NCBI GenBank assembly: GCA_965262255.1
Contig: OZ253505.1
Coordinates: 3,782,001 to 3,846,000 of the forward strand
Source: JANQQC01 sp965262255
GTDB lineage: Bacteria > Pseudomonadota > Alphaproteobacteria > Caulobacterales > Hyphomonadaceae
DNA: 64,000 bases
Direction: 5' to 3'
The notes beneath the pieces are model-generated. The model was not told the origin of the DNA. It saw nothing but the letters and a program-made list of their open reading frames with translations, and searched no databases. Positions 26,547 through 35,677 of this stretch are shown piece after piece. How positions within the stretch are numbered: position 1 is the stretch's first letter; each line of letters begins with the position of its first letter. The translations under genes were made by a program, and so were the position numbers.

Positions 26547-26807
26547 ATGGCAAACACGAAATCGGCGAAGAAGATGGTACGCAAGATTGCTCGCCGAACA
26601 GCCGTTAATAAAGCACGAAAATCTAGAGTTCGAACATTCATTCGACAGGTAGAAGAAGCGATAGCTAGCGGGGACAAAGCGTTAGCAACGCGAGCCCTTC
26701 AAAAGGCCCAACCTGAGATAATGAGGGCAGCTACGAAAGGCGTTCTCCATCAAAACACTTCGTCTAGAAAAATTTCTCGTCTATCAGCTCGTATAAAGGC
26801 GATGTAA
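26547..26807 (+). CDS. rpsT: 30S ribosomal protein S20
   Basis: Primary 16S rRNA-binding protein of the small subunit. The 86 residues begin MANTKSAKKMVRKIARRT and are Lys/Arg-rich helices throughout, with KGVLHQNTSSRKISRL near the C-terminus. In many alphaproteobacteria rpsT lies next to dnaA. Here 13.3 kb of defence genes separate the two, starting only 26 bp after the rpsT stop. Confidence 0.97.
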   Translation: MANTKSAKKMVRKIARRTAVNKARKSRVRTFIRQVEEAIASGDKALATRALQKAQPEIMRAATKGVLHQNTSSRKISRLSARIKAM

Positions 26808-26833
26808 AGACGTCGGAACTCCGAGCAAGTTTC

Positions 26834-28553
26834 GTGTCCAAACTTACTCTCTCACAGCTAGAGTCCTTCCTTTGGGAAACTGCTGATATCCTCCGCGGTA
26901 ATATGGACGCTTCTGAGTACAAAGAGTATATCTTCGGCCTTCTATTCCTGAAACGCTTGTCTGACGCATTTGAAGAAGCACAAGATCAGGTTAGGCAACA
27001 TTACATTGGATTGGGAAAGTCTAAAGAGTTTGCTGATCGAAGAGTGGAGGACGAAGACGAGTACGTTAAAACTTTTTTCGTACCTAAACGAGCCCGATGG
27101 ACGGAATTGAAACATCTGCACGACAATGTCGGCGAGGAGCTAAATATAGCCGTACAGTACATTGAAGAAAGCAACAGCCAGCTGGATGGAGTACTCAGTT
27201 CAATCGATTTCAATATTAAGAATAAGCTTACGGATAGAAATTTGCGTGATTTGCTATCGCATTTTTCAAAAACATCGACTCCGCAACGAAGATTTTGAGA
27301 ACCCCGACCTGCTAGGTTCTGCATACGAATACCTTATCAAGCAGTTCGCAGATTCTGCTGGCAAGAAGGGCGGTGAGTTCTATACCCCGAGTCAAGTTGT
27401 ATGGTTACTAGTGAATCTGATAAAGCCAACTGCAGGAATGAAGGTGTATGATCCAACCGCCGGGTCAGGTGGGATGCTGATACAGACTCGCAACTATCTT
27501 CAACTTAATGGAGAGAATCCAAGGAATATTTCGCTTTATGGTCAGGAAAGGAACTTGAACACATGGGCCATCTGTAAATTGAACATGTTTTTGCATGGAG
27601 TTCTGAATGCCGACATTCAAAAAGGAGATACTCTTGGCGACCCCAAACATACAAAGAGAGGTGAACTACAGTTATTCGACAGAGTAATAGCCAACCCTCC
27701 TTTTTCACTCAAAAAGTGGGGAAAAGACCTTGCGGATAGTGATCCTTATGGTCGTTATCCGTACGGTACTCCCCCGAAAGATGCAGGTGACCTGGCATTC
27801 ATTCAACACATGATTGCGTCGCTCAACGCCGAAGGCAAAATGGGCGTTGTAGTTCCTCATGGTGTCCTGTTTCGTGGTGGTAGCGAGAAAGAAATTCGTA
27901 AAGGGATAATAGAAGACGACCTGCTTGAGGCCGTAATCGGTCTACCCTCAGCGTTATTCTATGGCACTGGTATTCCTGCAGCCTTACTGATCATCAACAA
28001 GAACAAACCACAAGAACGAGTTGGAAAAATTTTGATTATAAATGGCGAACTAGAATATCAAGAAGGGAAAAACCAAAACAAGCTTCGTGATATTGATATC
28101 AACCACATTCTAAGCGTATTCAATTCGTTTGTAGACCAGAAGAGATACTCGAAAGTCGTCTCTTTAGATGATATCCGGGAGAACGACTTTAATCTGAACA
28201 TTCGAAGATACGCCGACACTTCGCCTCCCCCGGAACCTTATGATGTCAAAGCTCTTTTACATGGCGGAATCCCGATATCCGAGGTAAATGACGACTTTGT
28301 GCAGGAAACACTCAAGGGAATGGATGTGTCTTGCGTATTCGTGAAACGGGATGCTGAGTATTACGAATTCAAACCAGAGATTTCAAACAAAGAGAAAATT
28401 AAAGAATTTTTGCAAGATCATGAGGAACGGATTGTTAAGAGGTTTGAATATTGGTGGGATAAATACAATCTGTCGCTAAGTGAATTAGATAGTCGAGTAA
28501 AAGTGTCTGAACAGAAGTTAAATGATTATCTTAAAGAACTCGATTATGTGTAA
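26834..28553 (+). pseudogene. hsdM: Type I restriction-modification methyltransferase subunit HsdM, frameshifted
   Basis: HsdM methylates adenine in the type I target. The first frame (from GTG 26834) has the N-terminal domain LSQLESFLWETADILRGNMD and YIFGLLFLKRLSDAF. It runs out of frame at LLSHFSK, around 27270-27280. The second frame continues without a gap as HRLRNEDFENPDLLGSAYEY, then motif I YDPTAGSGGMLIQ and motif IV ANPPFSLKKW. One extra A in CAAAAACAT explains the shift. Without correction no full HsdM is made. The last codons overlap hsdS. It could be a real mutation, an assembly error, or slippage in the A-run. Confidence 0.88.
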
Positions 28554-29750
28554 TCAAATTCCCGGCGATTGGACGCTTAAACCTATAGGCGCATGTATAT
28601 CAGAAAGTCGTGACGAACAAACGGACGATAATCCATCAGAGCGATTAACTGTTAGGTTGCATCTCCAAGGAGTTGGAAAAAGAGAAGAGCGAGCGACCGA
28701 TAGCGTTGGCTCGACTAAATATTTTAGGCGACTTCAAGGCCAGTTTATATACGGAAAACAAAATCTACATAAGGGAGCAGTCGGGATAGTTCCGAGAAAG
28801 TTTAATGGATTTTCTTCGTCACAAGATATACCTGCATTTGACTTTCATCCGAGCATCCATCCAAATTGGTTCTTGCACTACTTTAAACAAGCCCATTTTT
28901 ATGAAGGATTAGAAAGACTAGCGACGGGTACGGGATCTAAAAGAATCCAGCCTAAGTATCTGTACCAACAGCGTATTCCTACCCCCCCCCTCACGAACAA
29001 TTGAAAATAGCTTCAATCCTCACCTCATTGGACGAGGTGATTGAGGTGACAGAGCAGAAAATTCAAAAACTGAATGACCTGAAAAAAGCAACTATGAATG
29101 AGTTGCTTACGAAAGGAATCGATCACAGTGAATTCAGAGATACCGAACTAGGCCGTATCCCCGTTGGATGGAACTTACAAAAGCTGGGAGACTTAGTTGA
29201 AAATATATCTGATGGTGGAACACCAAGTTCCGGTAATCCTGCTTACTATCACGGTTCAATTCCTTGGGTCGTTATAGACGATATTAAACCTGAAATTTAC
29301 ACAACAAAAACTTCTCTAAGTCGCTTAGGTTTGCAAAAATCGAGTGCAAAAATGTGGAATCCCGAAACCATAATTTTATCGACAGGAGCAACAATCGGGC
29401 GTGTCGGTATTGCCAAGGTATCGCTTTCGACCAAACAAGGGATATGCGGAATTGTACCGAAAAGTAACATTAACAATAAGTATCTGTATTATTTTTTACT
29501 ATCAAGCTCACATCTGTTAAACCACTTATCTCAAGGAAGCACAATAAAAGAAACTAGACCACCAACTCTAAAAAACATTATCGTTCCAGTTCCTCCAATC
29601 GATGAACAAATTCAAATATCAAAAATACTCACTTCAATAGATGATTCTATATTGGCGAATGTAGAAAAAGAACAAAAGTTACAGAACCTAAAAAAAGGTC
29701 TAATGGAAGACCTTCTGACAGGCAAAGTTAGAGTAAAGGTGGACGATTAA
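28546..29750 (+). pseudogene. hsdS: Type I specificity subunit HsdS, split by a C9 tract (candidate phase-variable gene)
   Basis: HsdS reads the bipartite DNA target. Target-recognition domain 1 runs from MCNQIPGDWTLKPIG to IPTP. Nine C residues at 28982-28990 then put the frame into a stop at 29004. With ten C the frame would run on as HEQLKIASILTSLDEVIE, the central conserved helix, through target domain 2 (PVGWNLQKLGDLVENISDGG) and the distal repeat (PPIDEQIQISKILTSIDD) to 29750. The distal part could also start at TTG 29001. Homopolymer tracts at this place are a known way to switch type I specificity. Confidence 0.85.
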
Positions 29751-32710
29751 TGTCAGATGAAAAAGAAAAAGTCGAAATTCCTGCAATCAAACAGCTTTCA
29801 GAGCTAGGTTGGAGTCATGTTGCAGGATCTACTCTCACTCCTGAACTGTCAAAGGAACGAACTTCTCTAAAAGATGTCGTCCTCGAACGTCGTTTAGCCG
29901 CTAGCATCAAACGCGTCAATCCATGGATAAACGAAGACAACCTCGCCAAAGTTGTTCGTGAGCTTAACAAATCAACCTATTCTAGCCTGATCGAGGCAAA
30001 CCAATCTATTTGGACAAAAATCAATCAGTGCGTCTCTGTAATGCAGGATCTAGGCAAAGGTAACAAAGGACAAACTGTTCATATCATTGACTTTGAGAAT
30101 ATCGAGAATAACGAATTCCTTTGTGTCGACCAATTTACCGTACAAGGTCCGAATGGAAAAATTATTCCCGATATAGTTTGCTTCGTCAACGGCCTGCCCC
30201 TAGCCGTCATCGAATGCAAGTCTCCTTACATCACAGATCCGATTCTAGCAGGTGTCAAACAATTGCGTCGGTACGCCAATTGTAGCAATCCTAGTGATCA
30301 CGAGGGTGCGCAAAAACTGTTTCACTACAATGCTATGATGGTAGCAACCTCAAGAGACAAAGCCTATGTCGGGACAATTTCATCTCAAAATGAAAACTAC
30401 CTAGAGTGGAAAGATCCCTACCCTTTAGCAACCGCAGATCTAGGCGAAAACTGCAATGGACAGGAAGTTTTGTTGGCCGGTTTATTCACTAAACGGAACT
30501 TTCTGGATATCCTTCGAAACTTCTCGGTGTTTGAAGCAGTTGAAGGTAGGATGATAAAGAAAATTCCACGATACCAGCAGTTCCGGGCAGTCCACAAAAC
30601 AATTGAACGTTTGAAACGAGGAACAGCTCGCCAAGAAAAATCTGGTGTCATTTGGCACACGCAAGGCTCGGGAAAATCTCTGACCATGGTGTTTCTTTGT
30701 GTGAAGATTCGCAGAGACCCCGACTTGCGTGATTGCAAAATCGTCTTCCTTACCGATAGAACACAACTAGACTCCCAAATAACCAACACCTTGCGCAGAA
30801 CGCAAGATGAGACCGTGATACATGCTAAAACGGTGAACCACCTGAAAAAACTACTTACCAAGGATGCTTCTGACATTGTCACAGCTACTGTACAGAAATT
30901 TCAGACTGAGTCTCAGAACTTCAATTTTCCGGTACTGAACGAATCGGAAAAAATCATAATCCTAACCGACGAAGCCCATCGAACTCAATACGGTACGCTT
31001 GGCGCTGCAATAAATACCGCACTCCCAAACGCCTCTCGAGTAGCTTTCACTGGAACACCACTTATAAAGTCTCAGAAGACGACCAATGCTTTCGGATCCT
31101 ACATCGACAAATACACAATCGACCAGTCGGTGCGAGATGGTGCTACGGTGCAGATCATGTACGAAGGACGCGAGGCTGAACTGCGTGTTTCTCAAGAAAG
31201 TTTAGACCAACTTTTCAACGATCTATTCGAGGAGTACTCAGACGAACAGAAACAGCAGATCAAAAGAAAATTTGGAACACAAAAAGCGATTCTCGAATCA
31301 CCGAATAGAATTCAACGTGTCTGCATGGACATCATCAAGCATTATAAAGAGTGTATTCGACCAAACGGTTTCAAAGCAATGATTGTTACGTCTTCACGAA
31401 GAGCCGCTATCAGATACAAGGAGCAACTCGACAAACTGAATGCGCCTCCTTCGACTGTGGTAATCTCTGGAGATCACAACGACGACCATAACTTCACGAA
31501 ATACACCAACCCAACTCAACACAAGCGTCAAATTGAAGATTTCTTGAAACCACACGGTTCTGACGACGGGCAATCGGATCTCAGTTTTCTAATTGTCAAA
31601 GACATGCTGTTGACAGGTTTTGACGCTCCTATTGCTCAAGTAATGTATCTTGATACAAAGCTCACAGATCATTCCCTCTTGCAAGCAATTGCACGGGTAA
31701 ACAGAACGAAAAAGAACAAATTCAAAGGGTATATTATCGATTACTATGGACTATCCGATTACCTTACAGAAGCATTGGACATGTTCTCGTCGAATGACAT
31801 TCAAGGAGCATTGATAGATTTAAAGGAAGAGATTCCCCTTCTGAAGAACGCTCACACTCGCGTTCTAAAACATTTTGAGGGTATAGGTCTTAGCGACACT
31901 GATCACTGTATCGAGATTCTAGAGAAAGACGAAGTAAGACAACATTTTCAAAAAGACTTTAAGGCGTTCGCTCGTCAAATGGATATCGTACTTCCTAATG
32001 AGGTTGCAACTCCGTTCCTCCATGATCTTAAAGAACTCGGAAAAATTTCAATTCGCGCAAGAAACTTATACCGTGAGGAACAGCTAGAGGTCGACGGAGT
32101 CGGAGAGAAAGTTAGAGAACTGATCGAACAACACGTATTATCAGTAGGAGTTAACCCCAAAATACCTCCGATAGATTTACTTGCAACAAACTATAAACAG
32201 CATCTCCATGAACAAAACTCTCCGCGAAGACAAGCATCAGAATTACAGCAGGCAATCCGCCAGCACATCAGATTGAACGAAGATGAAGATCCAGTCTACT
32301 ATAAGAATTTATCTGAACGGTTGGAACAAATCATCCAGCAAAGTGAGGAAAAATGGGATGAACTTGTTCAACTATTGCTCGATCTTCGAGAGTCAATTGA
32401 AAGTGACTACGAACTGCGAGCGACTGAACTAGGACTAACTGAGCTAGAACTACCTTTCTACAATGCTGTAGTTGAATCGGTGAGAGGTAACTCAAAAAAA
32501 TTTGACGACAAAACAATCATCGACGTAGTAAAATCTCTGGTAGAGGTTATGGCAGAAGCCTCTCAGATCGTCGATTTTCATAAGAAATGGGATGAACAGA
32601 AACTTGTCAGACGTAAGATAAAACGTATAGTGATTAAGAAACTCGACGAATCACTTGTGAAACCAATCACAGAGAAGTTCATGGATTTGCTCAAAGTAAA
32701 GTTCAAGTGA
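29750..32710 (+). CDS. hsdR: Type I restriction endonuclease subunit HsdR
   Basis: Motor and nuclease of the type I enzyme. The 986 residues start with the HsdR_N nuclease domain (PD-(D/E)xK: Asp141 in IIPDIVCF, Glu155 and Lys157 in AVIECKSP). The SF2 translocase follows: HTQGSGKSLTMVF (Walker A, about 304-311), ILTDEAHRTQYG (DEAH box), FTGTPL (motif III), LLTGFDAP and QAIARVNRTKKNK (motifs V and VI). It is intact while hsdM and hsdS are not. HsdR alone does not cut, so the restriction function is probably silent now. It overlaps hsdS and the next gene by a few bases. Confidence 0.95.
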   Translation: MSDEKEKVEIPAIKQLSELGWSHVAGSTLTPELSKERTSLKDVVLERRLAASIKRVNPWINEDNLAKVVRELNKSTYSSLIEANQSIWTKINQCVSVMQDLGKGNKGQTVHIIDFENIENNEFLCVDQFTVQGPNGKIIPDIVCFVNGLPLAVIECKSPYITDPILAGVKQLRRYANCSNPSDHEGAQKLFHYNAMMVATSRDKAYVGTISSQNENYLEWKDPYPLATADLGENCNGQEVLLAGLFTKRNFLDILRNFSVFEAVEGRMIKKIPRYQQFRAVHKTIERLKRGTARQEKSGVIWHTQGSGKSLTMVFLCVKIRRDPDLRDCKIVFLTDRTQLDSQITNTLRRTQDETVIHAKTVNHLKKLLTKDASDIVTATVQKFQTESQNFNFPVLNESEKIIILTDEAHRTQYGTLGAAINTALPNASRVAFTGTPLIKSQKTTNAFGSYIDKYTIDQSVRDGATVQIMYEGREAELRVSQESLDQLFNDLFEEYSDEQKQQIKRKFGTQKAILESPNRIQRVCMDIIKHYKECIRPNGFKAMIVTSSRRAAIRYKEQLDKLNAPPSTVVISGDHNDDHNFTKYTNPTQHKRQIEDFLKPHGSDDGQSDLSFLIVKDMLLTGFDAPIAQVMYLDTKLTDHSLLQAIARVNRTKKNKFKGYIIDYYGLSDYLTEALDMFSSNDIQGALIDLKEEIPLLKNAHTRVLKHFEGIGLSDTDHCIEILEKDEVRQHFQKDFKAFARQMDIVLPNEVATPFLHDLKELGKISIRARNLYREEQLEVDGVGEKVRELIEQHVLSVGVNPKIPPIDLLATNYKQHLHEQNSPRRQASELQQAIRQHIRLNEDEDPVYYKNLSERLEQIIQQSEEKWDELVQLLLDLRESIESDYELRATELGLTELELPFYNAVVESVRGNSKKFDDKTIIDVVKSLVEVMAEASQIVDFHKKWDEQKLVRRKIKRIVIKKLDESLVKPITEKFMDLLKVKFK

Positions 32711-33405
32711 TGGATGGATTTACTTTCCCAGTCGAGATTGTCCGGACCTCCCGTCGAAAGTCTGCTACCTTCGAGATTGAACGTGGGGTTATAAAAGTCC
32801 GAGTTCCGGACTTCATGTCCGACGAAAACATACGCCGCCTAGTCGTTCAAAAGTCTGTGTGGATTCGAAACAAGCTTCAAGAATACAAAGCGAGACCTTC
32901 GAACAATCACAAGGAATACGTAAGCGGTGAAAATTTCCCGATACTCGGAAAGAATCACCGACTAAAAGTTGTTGAAAGTTCAGAACCTTCGACAGTGCAA
33001 CTAAAGGACGGCTACTTGTATGTAACGTCAGCTATCGGGCAATCCAATCCCTCCCAGATTCAAACAAGTGTAGAAGAATGGTTTAAAACGCTTGCGTTGA
33101 ACCGTCTAACTGAGAAAACCGAAAGGTATGCCAAGATAATTGGAGTCGAACCAACTTCTGTCTCAATTAAAAGCTATAAATCGAGATGGGGTTCTTGCTC
33201 ATCCTCGGGTGACATCTCCTACAACTGGAAGATTATCGTCGCTCCCCACAAAGTTGTTGATTACATAGTGATTCACGAATTGTGCCATCTGAGAGAACAT
33301 AACCACTCCCCTCGGTTTTGGCGACATGTTGAAAGATACGCACCAGATTGGAAGGAATGTAGAAACTGGTTAAAAAACACACCCATCATTTTTGATTCAA
33401 AGTAA
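32710..33405 (+). CDS. YgjP-like (DUF45) zinc metallopeptidase of the type I RM operon
   Basis: About 231 residues. The C-terminal half has the metallopeptidase core YIVIHELCHLREHNHSPRFW (HExxH at about 190-194) preceded by KSRWGSCSSSGDISYNWKI, both typical of YgjP/DUF45 proteins. I prefer the ATG at 32710, which makes a TGATG overlap with the hsdR stop, over the GTG at 32707. Such genes are often the last gene of type I RM operons; their role is not established. Confidence 0.88.
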   Translation: MDGFTFPVEIVRTSRRKSATFEIERGVIKVRVPDFMSDENIRRLVVQKSVWIRNKLQEYKARPSNNHKEYVSGENFPILGKNHRLKVVESSEPSTVQLKDGYLYVTSAIGQSNPSQIQTSVEEWFKTLALNRLTEKTERYAKIIGVEPTSVSIKSYKSRWGSCSSSGDISYNWKIIVAPHKVVDYIVIHELCHLREHNHSPRFWRHVERYAPDWKECRNWLKNTPIIFDSK

Positions 33406-33793
33406 CATCATAGTTTAAACAGTTTTACATCGATTTACGCCCTCTCCAGCGGCGAACTATGGGCTAAGAAGATACAAAGAACATAAGTCATTCAATTTCG
33501 AAGTTCAACTAGTGCAGAGAACTCGCTTGCTTTGTTCAACTCGGACAGATCGAAAGAATTTGTTCAAAACCATATTCTGCTAGCTAGCTCTCCATAAAAT
33601 TTGCAACTGAAATCAAATAACGCTATAATTCTACGTCAAAATGCTTATCTACGATAATCATAAGCGCCGGGTAAAGTTCTTTAAATTTTTTTTGTTGCTC
33701 ACTGTTATAATTTTTTGGTACGATATTCGGATATCAAAACTTTAGAGTCGATTTCGCCGCTTTTGAAACCGCACAAACTAACGGAACAGTAGA
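33406..33793. other. Intergenic region with a strong promoter, between the RM operon and higBA
   Basis: About 390 bases without a gene. It contains the promoter at 33601-33629 and, after it, an AT-rich hairpin (GCTTAT / ATAAGC around 33643-33665) followed by a T-run near 33685-33692. Confidence 0.45.
33601..33629 (+). promoter_or_regulatory. Sigma-70 promoter: TTGCAA, 17-nt spacer, TATAAT
   Basis: Near-consensus -35 (33601-33606) and perfect -10 (33624-33629) at optimal spacing. It points toward the higB/higA-ImmA pair, 165 bp downstream, or could drive a short RNA ending at the T-run near 33690. Confidence 0.65.
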
Positions 33794-34090
33794 TGAAGGT
33801 GACCTTTAAAAACAAGAAACTAGCGGAACTTTTTGAACGGGATGAATCTAAACCTAAATTGCCCTCTTGAGGTGATTCAGTCCGCTCGCACAAAATTTCA
33901 AACGTTTAGAAAAGCCGAAAACTTTCAAATTATAAGAGAGTGGAACAGTCTGCATTGTAAGAAGCTGAAAGGTTCTAATACTGGATTGTATTCAGTCCGT
34001 TTGAATGACCAGTGGCGTTTACTATTCAGGCTAGTCACTATAAACTCATCATTAAGTATTGAAATCGATTCTATAGTAGACTATCACTAA
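33794..34090 (+). pseudogene. HigB/RelE-type toxin, frameshifted
   Basis: ATG 33794 opens MKVTFKNKKLAELFERDESK and meets TGA after KLPS. The next frame, without a gap, gives LEVIQSARTKFQTFRKAENF and then KKLKGSNTGLYSVRLNDQWR and IEIDSIVDYH, the conserved HigB C-terminal half. A single extra base near 33863-33870 (CCCTCTTGAG) explains the break. HigB toxins are ribosome-dependent mRNA interferases. The downstream antitoxin gene is intact. Confidence 0.8.
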
Positions 34091-34105
34091 CTTGGGAGAG
34101 AAAAA

Positions 34106-35251
34106 ATGAAGGACGATGCCGAGTATTATAGCGAACTTCTCGAAAATTCTGCGGTTCACCCAGGAGTATTCATAAAAGACGAGCTTGACGCTCGCGGTTG
34201 GTCTGCCAGTTACCTCGCCAGTCAATCCGGTTACTCAGAAAAGTTTCTTAATCGAATTCTAACCTGCAGAACGAAACTTTCCGTCGCGCAAGCAAAAGGA
34301 ATCTCCAAGGCGTTCGGTGTTTCAAACGACTTACTGATTGAGCTAACAAAAGACTATAATTCGATAATCTCAAAACAAGATAAGTCCGTTGCAGAACAGT
34401 ATAAGAATCTTCAATCTACCTATCCAATGCGCGAAATGATAAGACGCGGCTGGTTGAGGGAAACTCAACAAGATTTTATGACTATGCAAATGGTTCGATT
34501 CTTTGAAGTGTCTTGCGCAAATGAATTAATTCAAGCTTCCTCACCGTTCGCTGCAAAGAAAACAGACTACACGGCAACTAGTCCGGTTCAACTTGCGTGG
34601 CTATTCAGAGTTCGGCAGATCGCCCGGTTAGTTGATGCCCCGTTGTACTCAGAAGACAAACTGCGTGAGACGCTACCCCGACTGCGTAATTTAATGAATC
34701 GAGTTGACGACATACGGTATGTTCCAGAGTTATTACGACAGTGCGGGGTGCGCCTTGTCGCGGTCGAAACTTTAAAGGGTGCTAAAATTTGTGGTGCAAC
34801 TTGCTGGCTTTCTGATCGCGAGCCTGTAATCGGGATGAGTACACGATACAACCGAATAGACAATTTTTGGTTTGTTTTGCGTCACGAAATAGAACATGTG
34901 CTTTGCCAACACGGAAAGCAGAGTCCTCTACTCGATGGTGACAGGGAGCTTAGTTTAGCTGGTGACGTTGAAGAACACGAACGTATCGCGAATAAGGCCA
35001 GCCTCGAGTTTGGAATCTCTAGTAAAGATTTCGAAAGGTTCATTGTGACTAAGGGGGGAGCTGTGACAGCAAGTGAGATAAGCAGCTTTGCGCAAGAGCA
35101 ACACGTTCATCCCGGAATTATAGCAGGGTTAGTTCGAAGGCATTCCAACGACTGGAGTATATTCAATCGGCTAAATGCGAAAATTCGTTCGGTTCTGATC
35201 AAGAATATATTGTACGACGGATGGGGATATGTTGCACCAGTGGAATTATAG
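34106..35251 (+). CDS. HigA-type antitoxin fused to an ImmA/IrrE metallopeptidase domain
   Basis: 381 residues. The N-terminal XRE helix-turn-helix has HPGVFIKDELDARGWSASYL and GYSEKFLNRILTCRTKLSVA. The C-terminal ImmA/IrrE domain has the zinc motif FVLRHEIEHVLCQHG and EEHERIANKASLEF. The family pairs with HigB-type toxins; the peptidase domain may make the antitoxin respond to stress. It starts 15 bp after the frameshifted higB, behind a GGGAGAG-like ribosome site. A similar fused gene, broken by stops, is at 51930-53147. Confidence 0.87.
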   Translation: MKDDAEYYSELLENSAVHPGVFIKDELDARGWSASYLASQSGYSEKFLNRILTCRTKLSVAQAKGISKAFGVSNDLLIELTKDYNSIISKQDKSVAEQYKNLQSTYPMREMIRRGWLRETQQDFMTMQMVRFFEVSCANELIQASSPFAAKKTDYTATSPVQLAWLFRVRQIARLVDAPLYSEDKLRETLPRLRNLMNRVDDIRYVPELLRQCGVRLVAVETLKGAKICGATCWLSDREPVIGMSTRYNRIDNFWFVLRHEIEHVLCQHGKQSPLLDGDRELSLAGDVEEHERIANKASLEFGISSKDFERFIVTKGGAVTASEISSFAQEQHVHPGIIAGLVRRHSNDWSIFNRLNAKIRSVLIKNILYDGWGYVAPVEL

Positions 35252-35269
35252 CCCATAAATTTTCTTCTA

Positions 35270-35376
35270 GAGCAAACTGCTAAGAGCAGTTGAGCAGGTT
35301 TAAGGAGTAGAAGCAATTTTCGCTCGAGTACTTCACTTGCTAGTCCTCTTAAACCTAAACTATCGGAACATTGCTC
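35270..35376. mobile_element. 107-bp MITE-like element with TA flanks, plus a decayed half-copy downstream
   Basis: GAGCAA at the left and TTGCTC at the right with TA outside each, and a second nested inverted pair (AGGTTTAAGG / CTCTTAAACCT). From about 35435 to 35490 a diverged copy of its right half follows (TTTAAGGCCTATACTATC, then GGAATTGAG). Ends resemble IS630-type MITEs. The rest of the gap to 35677 holds no gene I can see. Confidence 0.55.
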
Positions 35377-35677
35377 TAGAATCGAGATCAATTGAAATAA
35401 ACATTTTTTAGAACAGTTTCGGAACAGATAGTCCAGTTTATTCTCCTTTAAGGCCTATACTATCTGAAAGTTTCTCCGGAATTGAGGCAACTTGTTTGGA
35501 AAATGTTCCAATGTATGTACTTTAGGATGAAGTTTGGAAACTCCCTTAACATAGGAACAGATTTTAGAATGTTTCTATTGGTATAGAAAGCATGACATGG
35601 TTTATGCTATATTACTCTTGAACTTCGAAGCCTTTTACCAACAGACTTATTGATCCTATATTGCTCGGTATTGAACC

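Noticed and set aside
26834..27298. Programmed frameshift in hsdM
   Set aside because: The required shift is +1 (or -2), while the A-run offers no classical -1 slippery heptamer in frame; an inserted base is simpler.
28540..29010. CRISPR-like or tandem-repeat array
   Set aside because: No regularly spaced direct repeats are present here or anywhere else in the window; the only tandem repeats are coding (coiled-coil genes).
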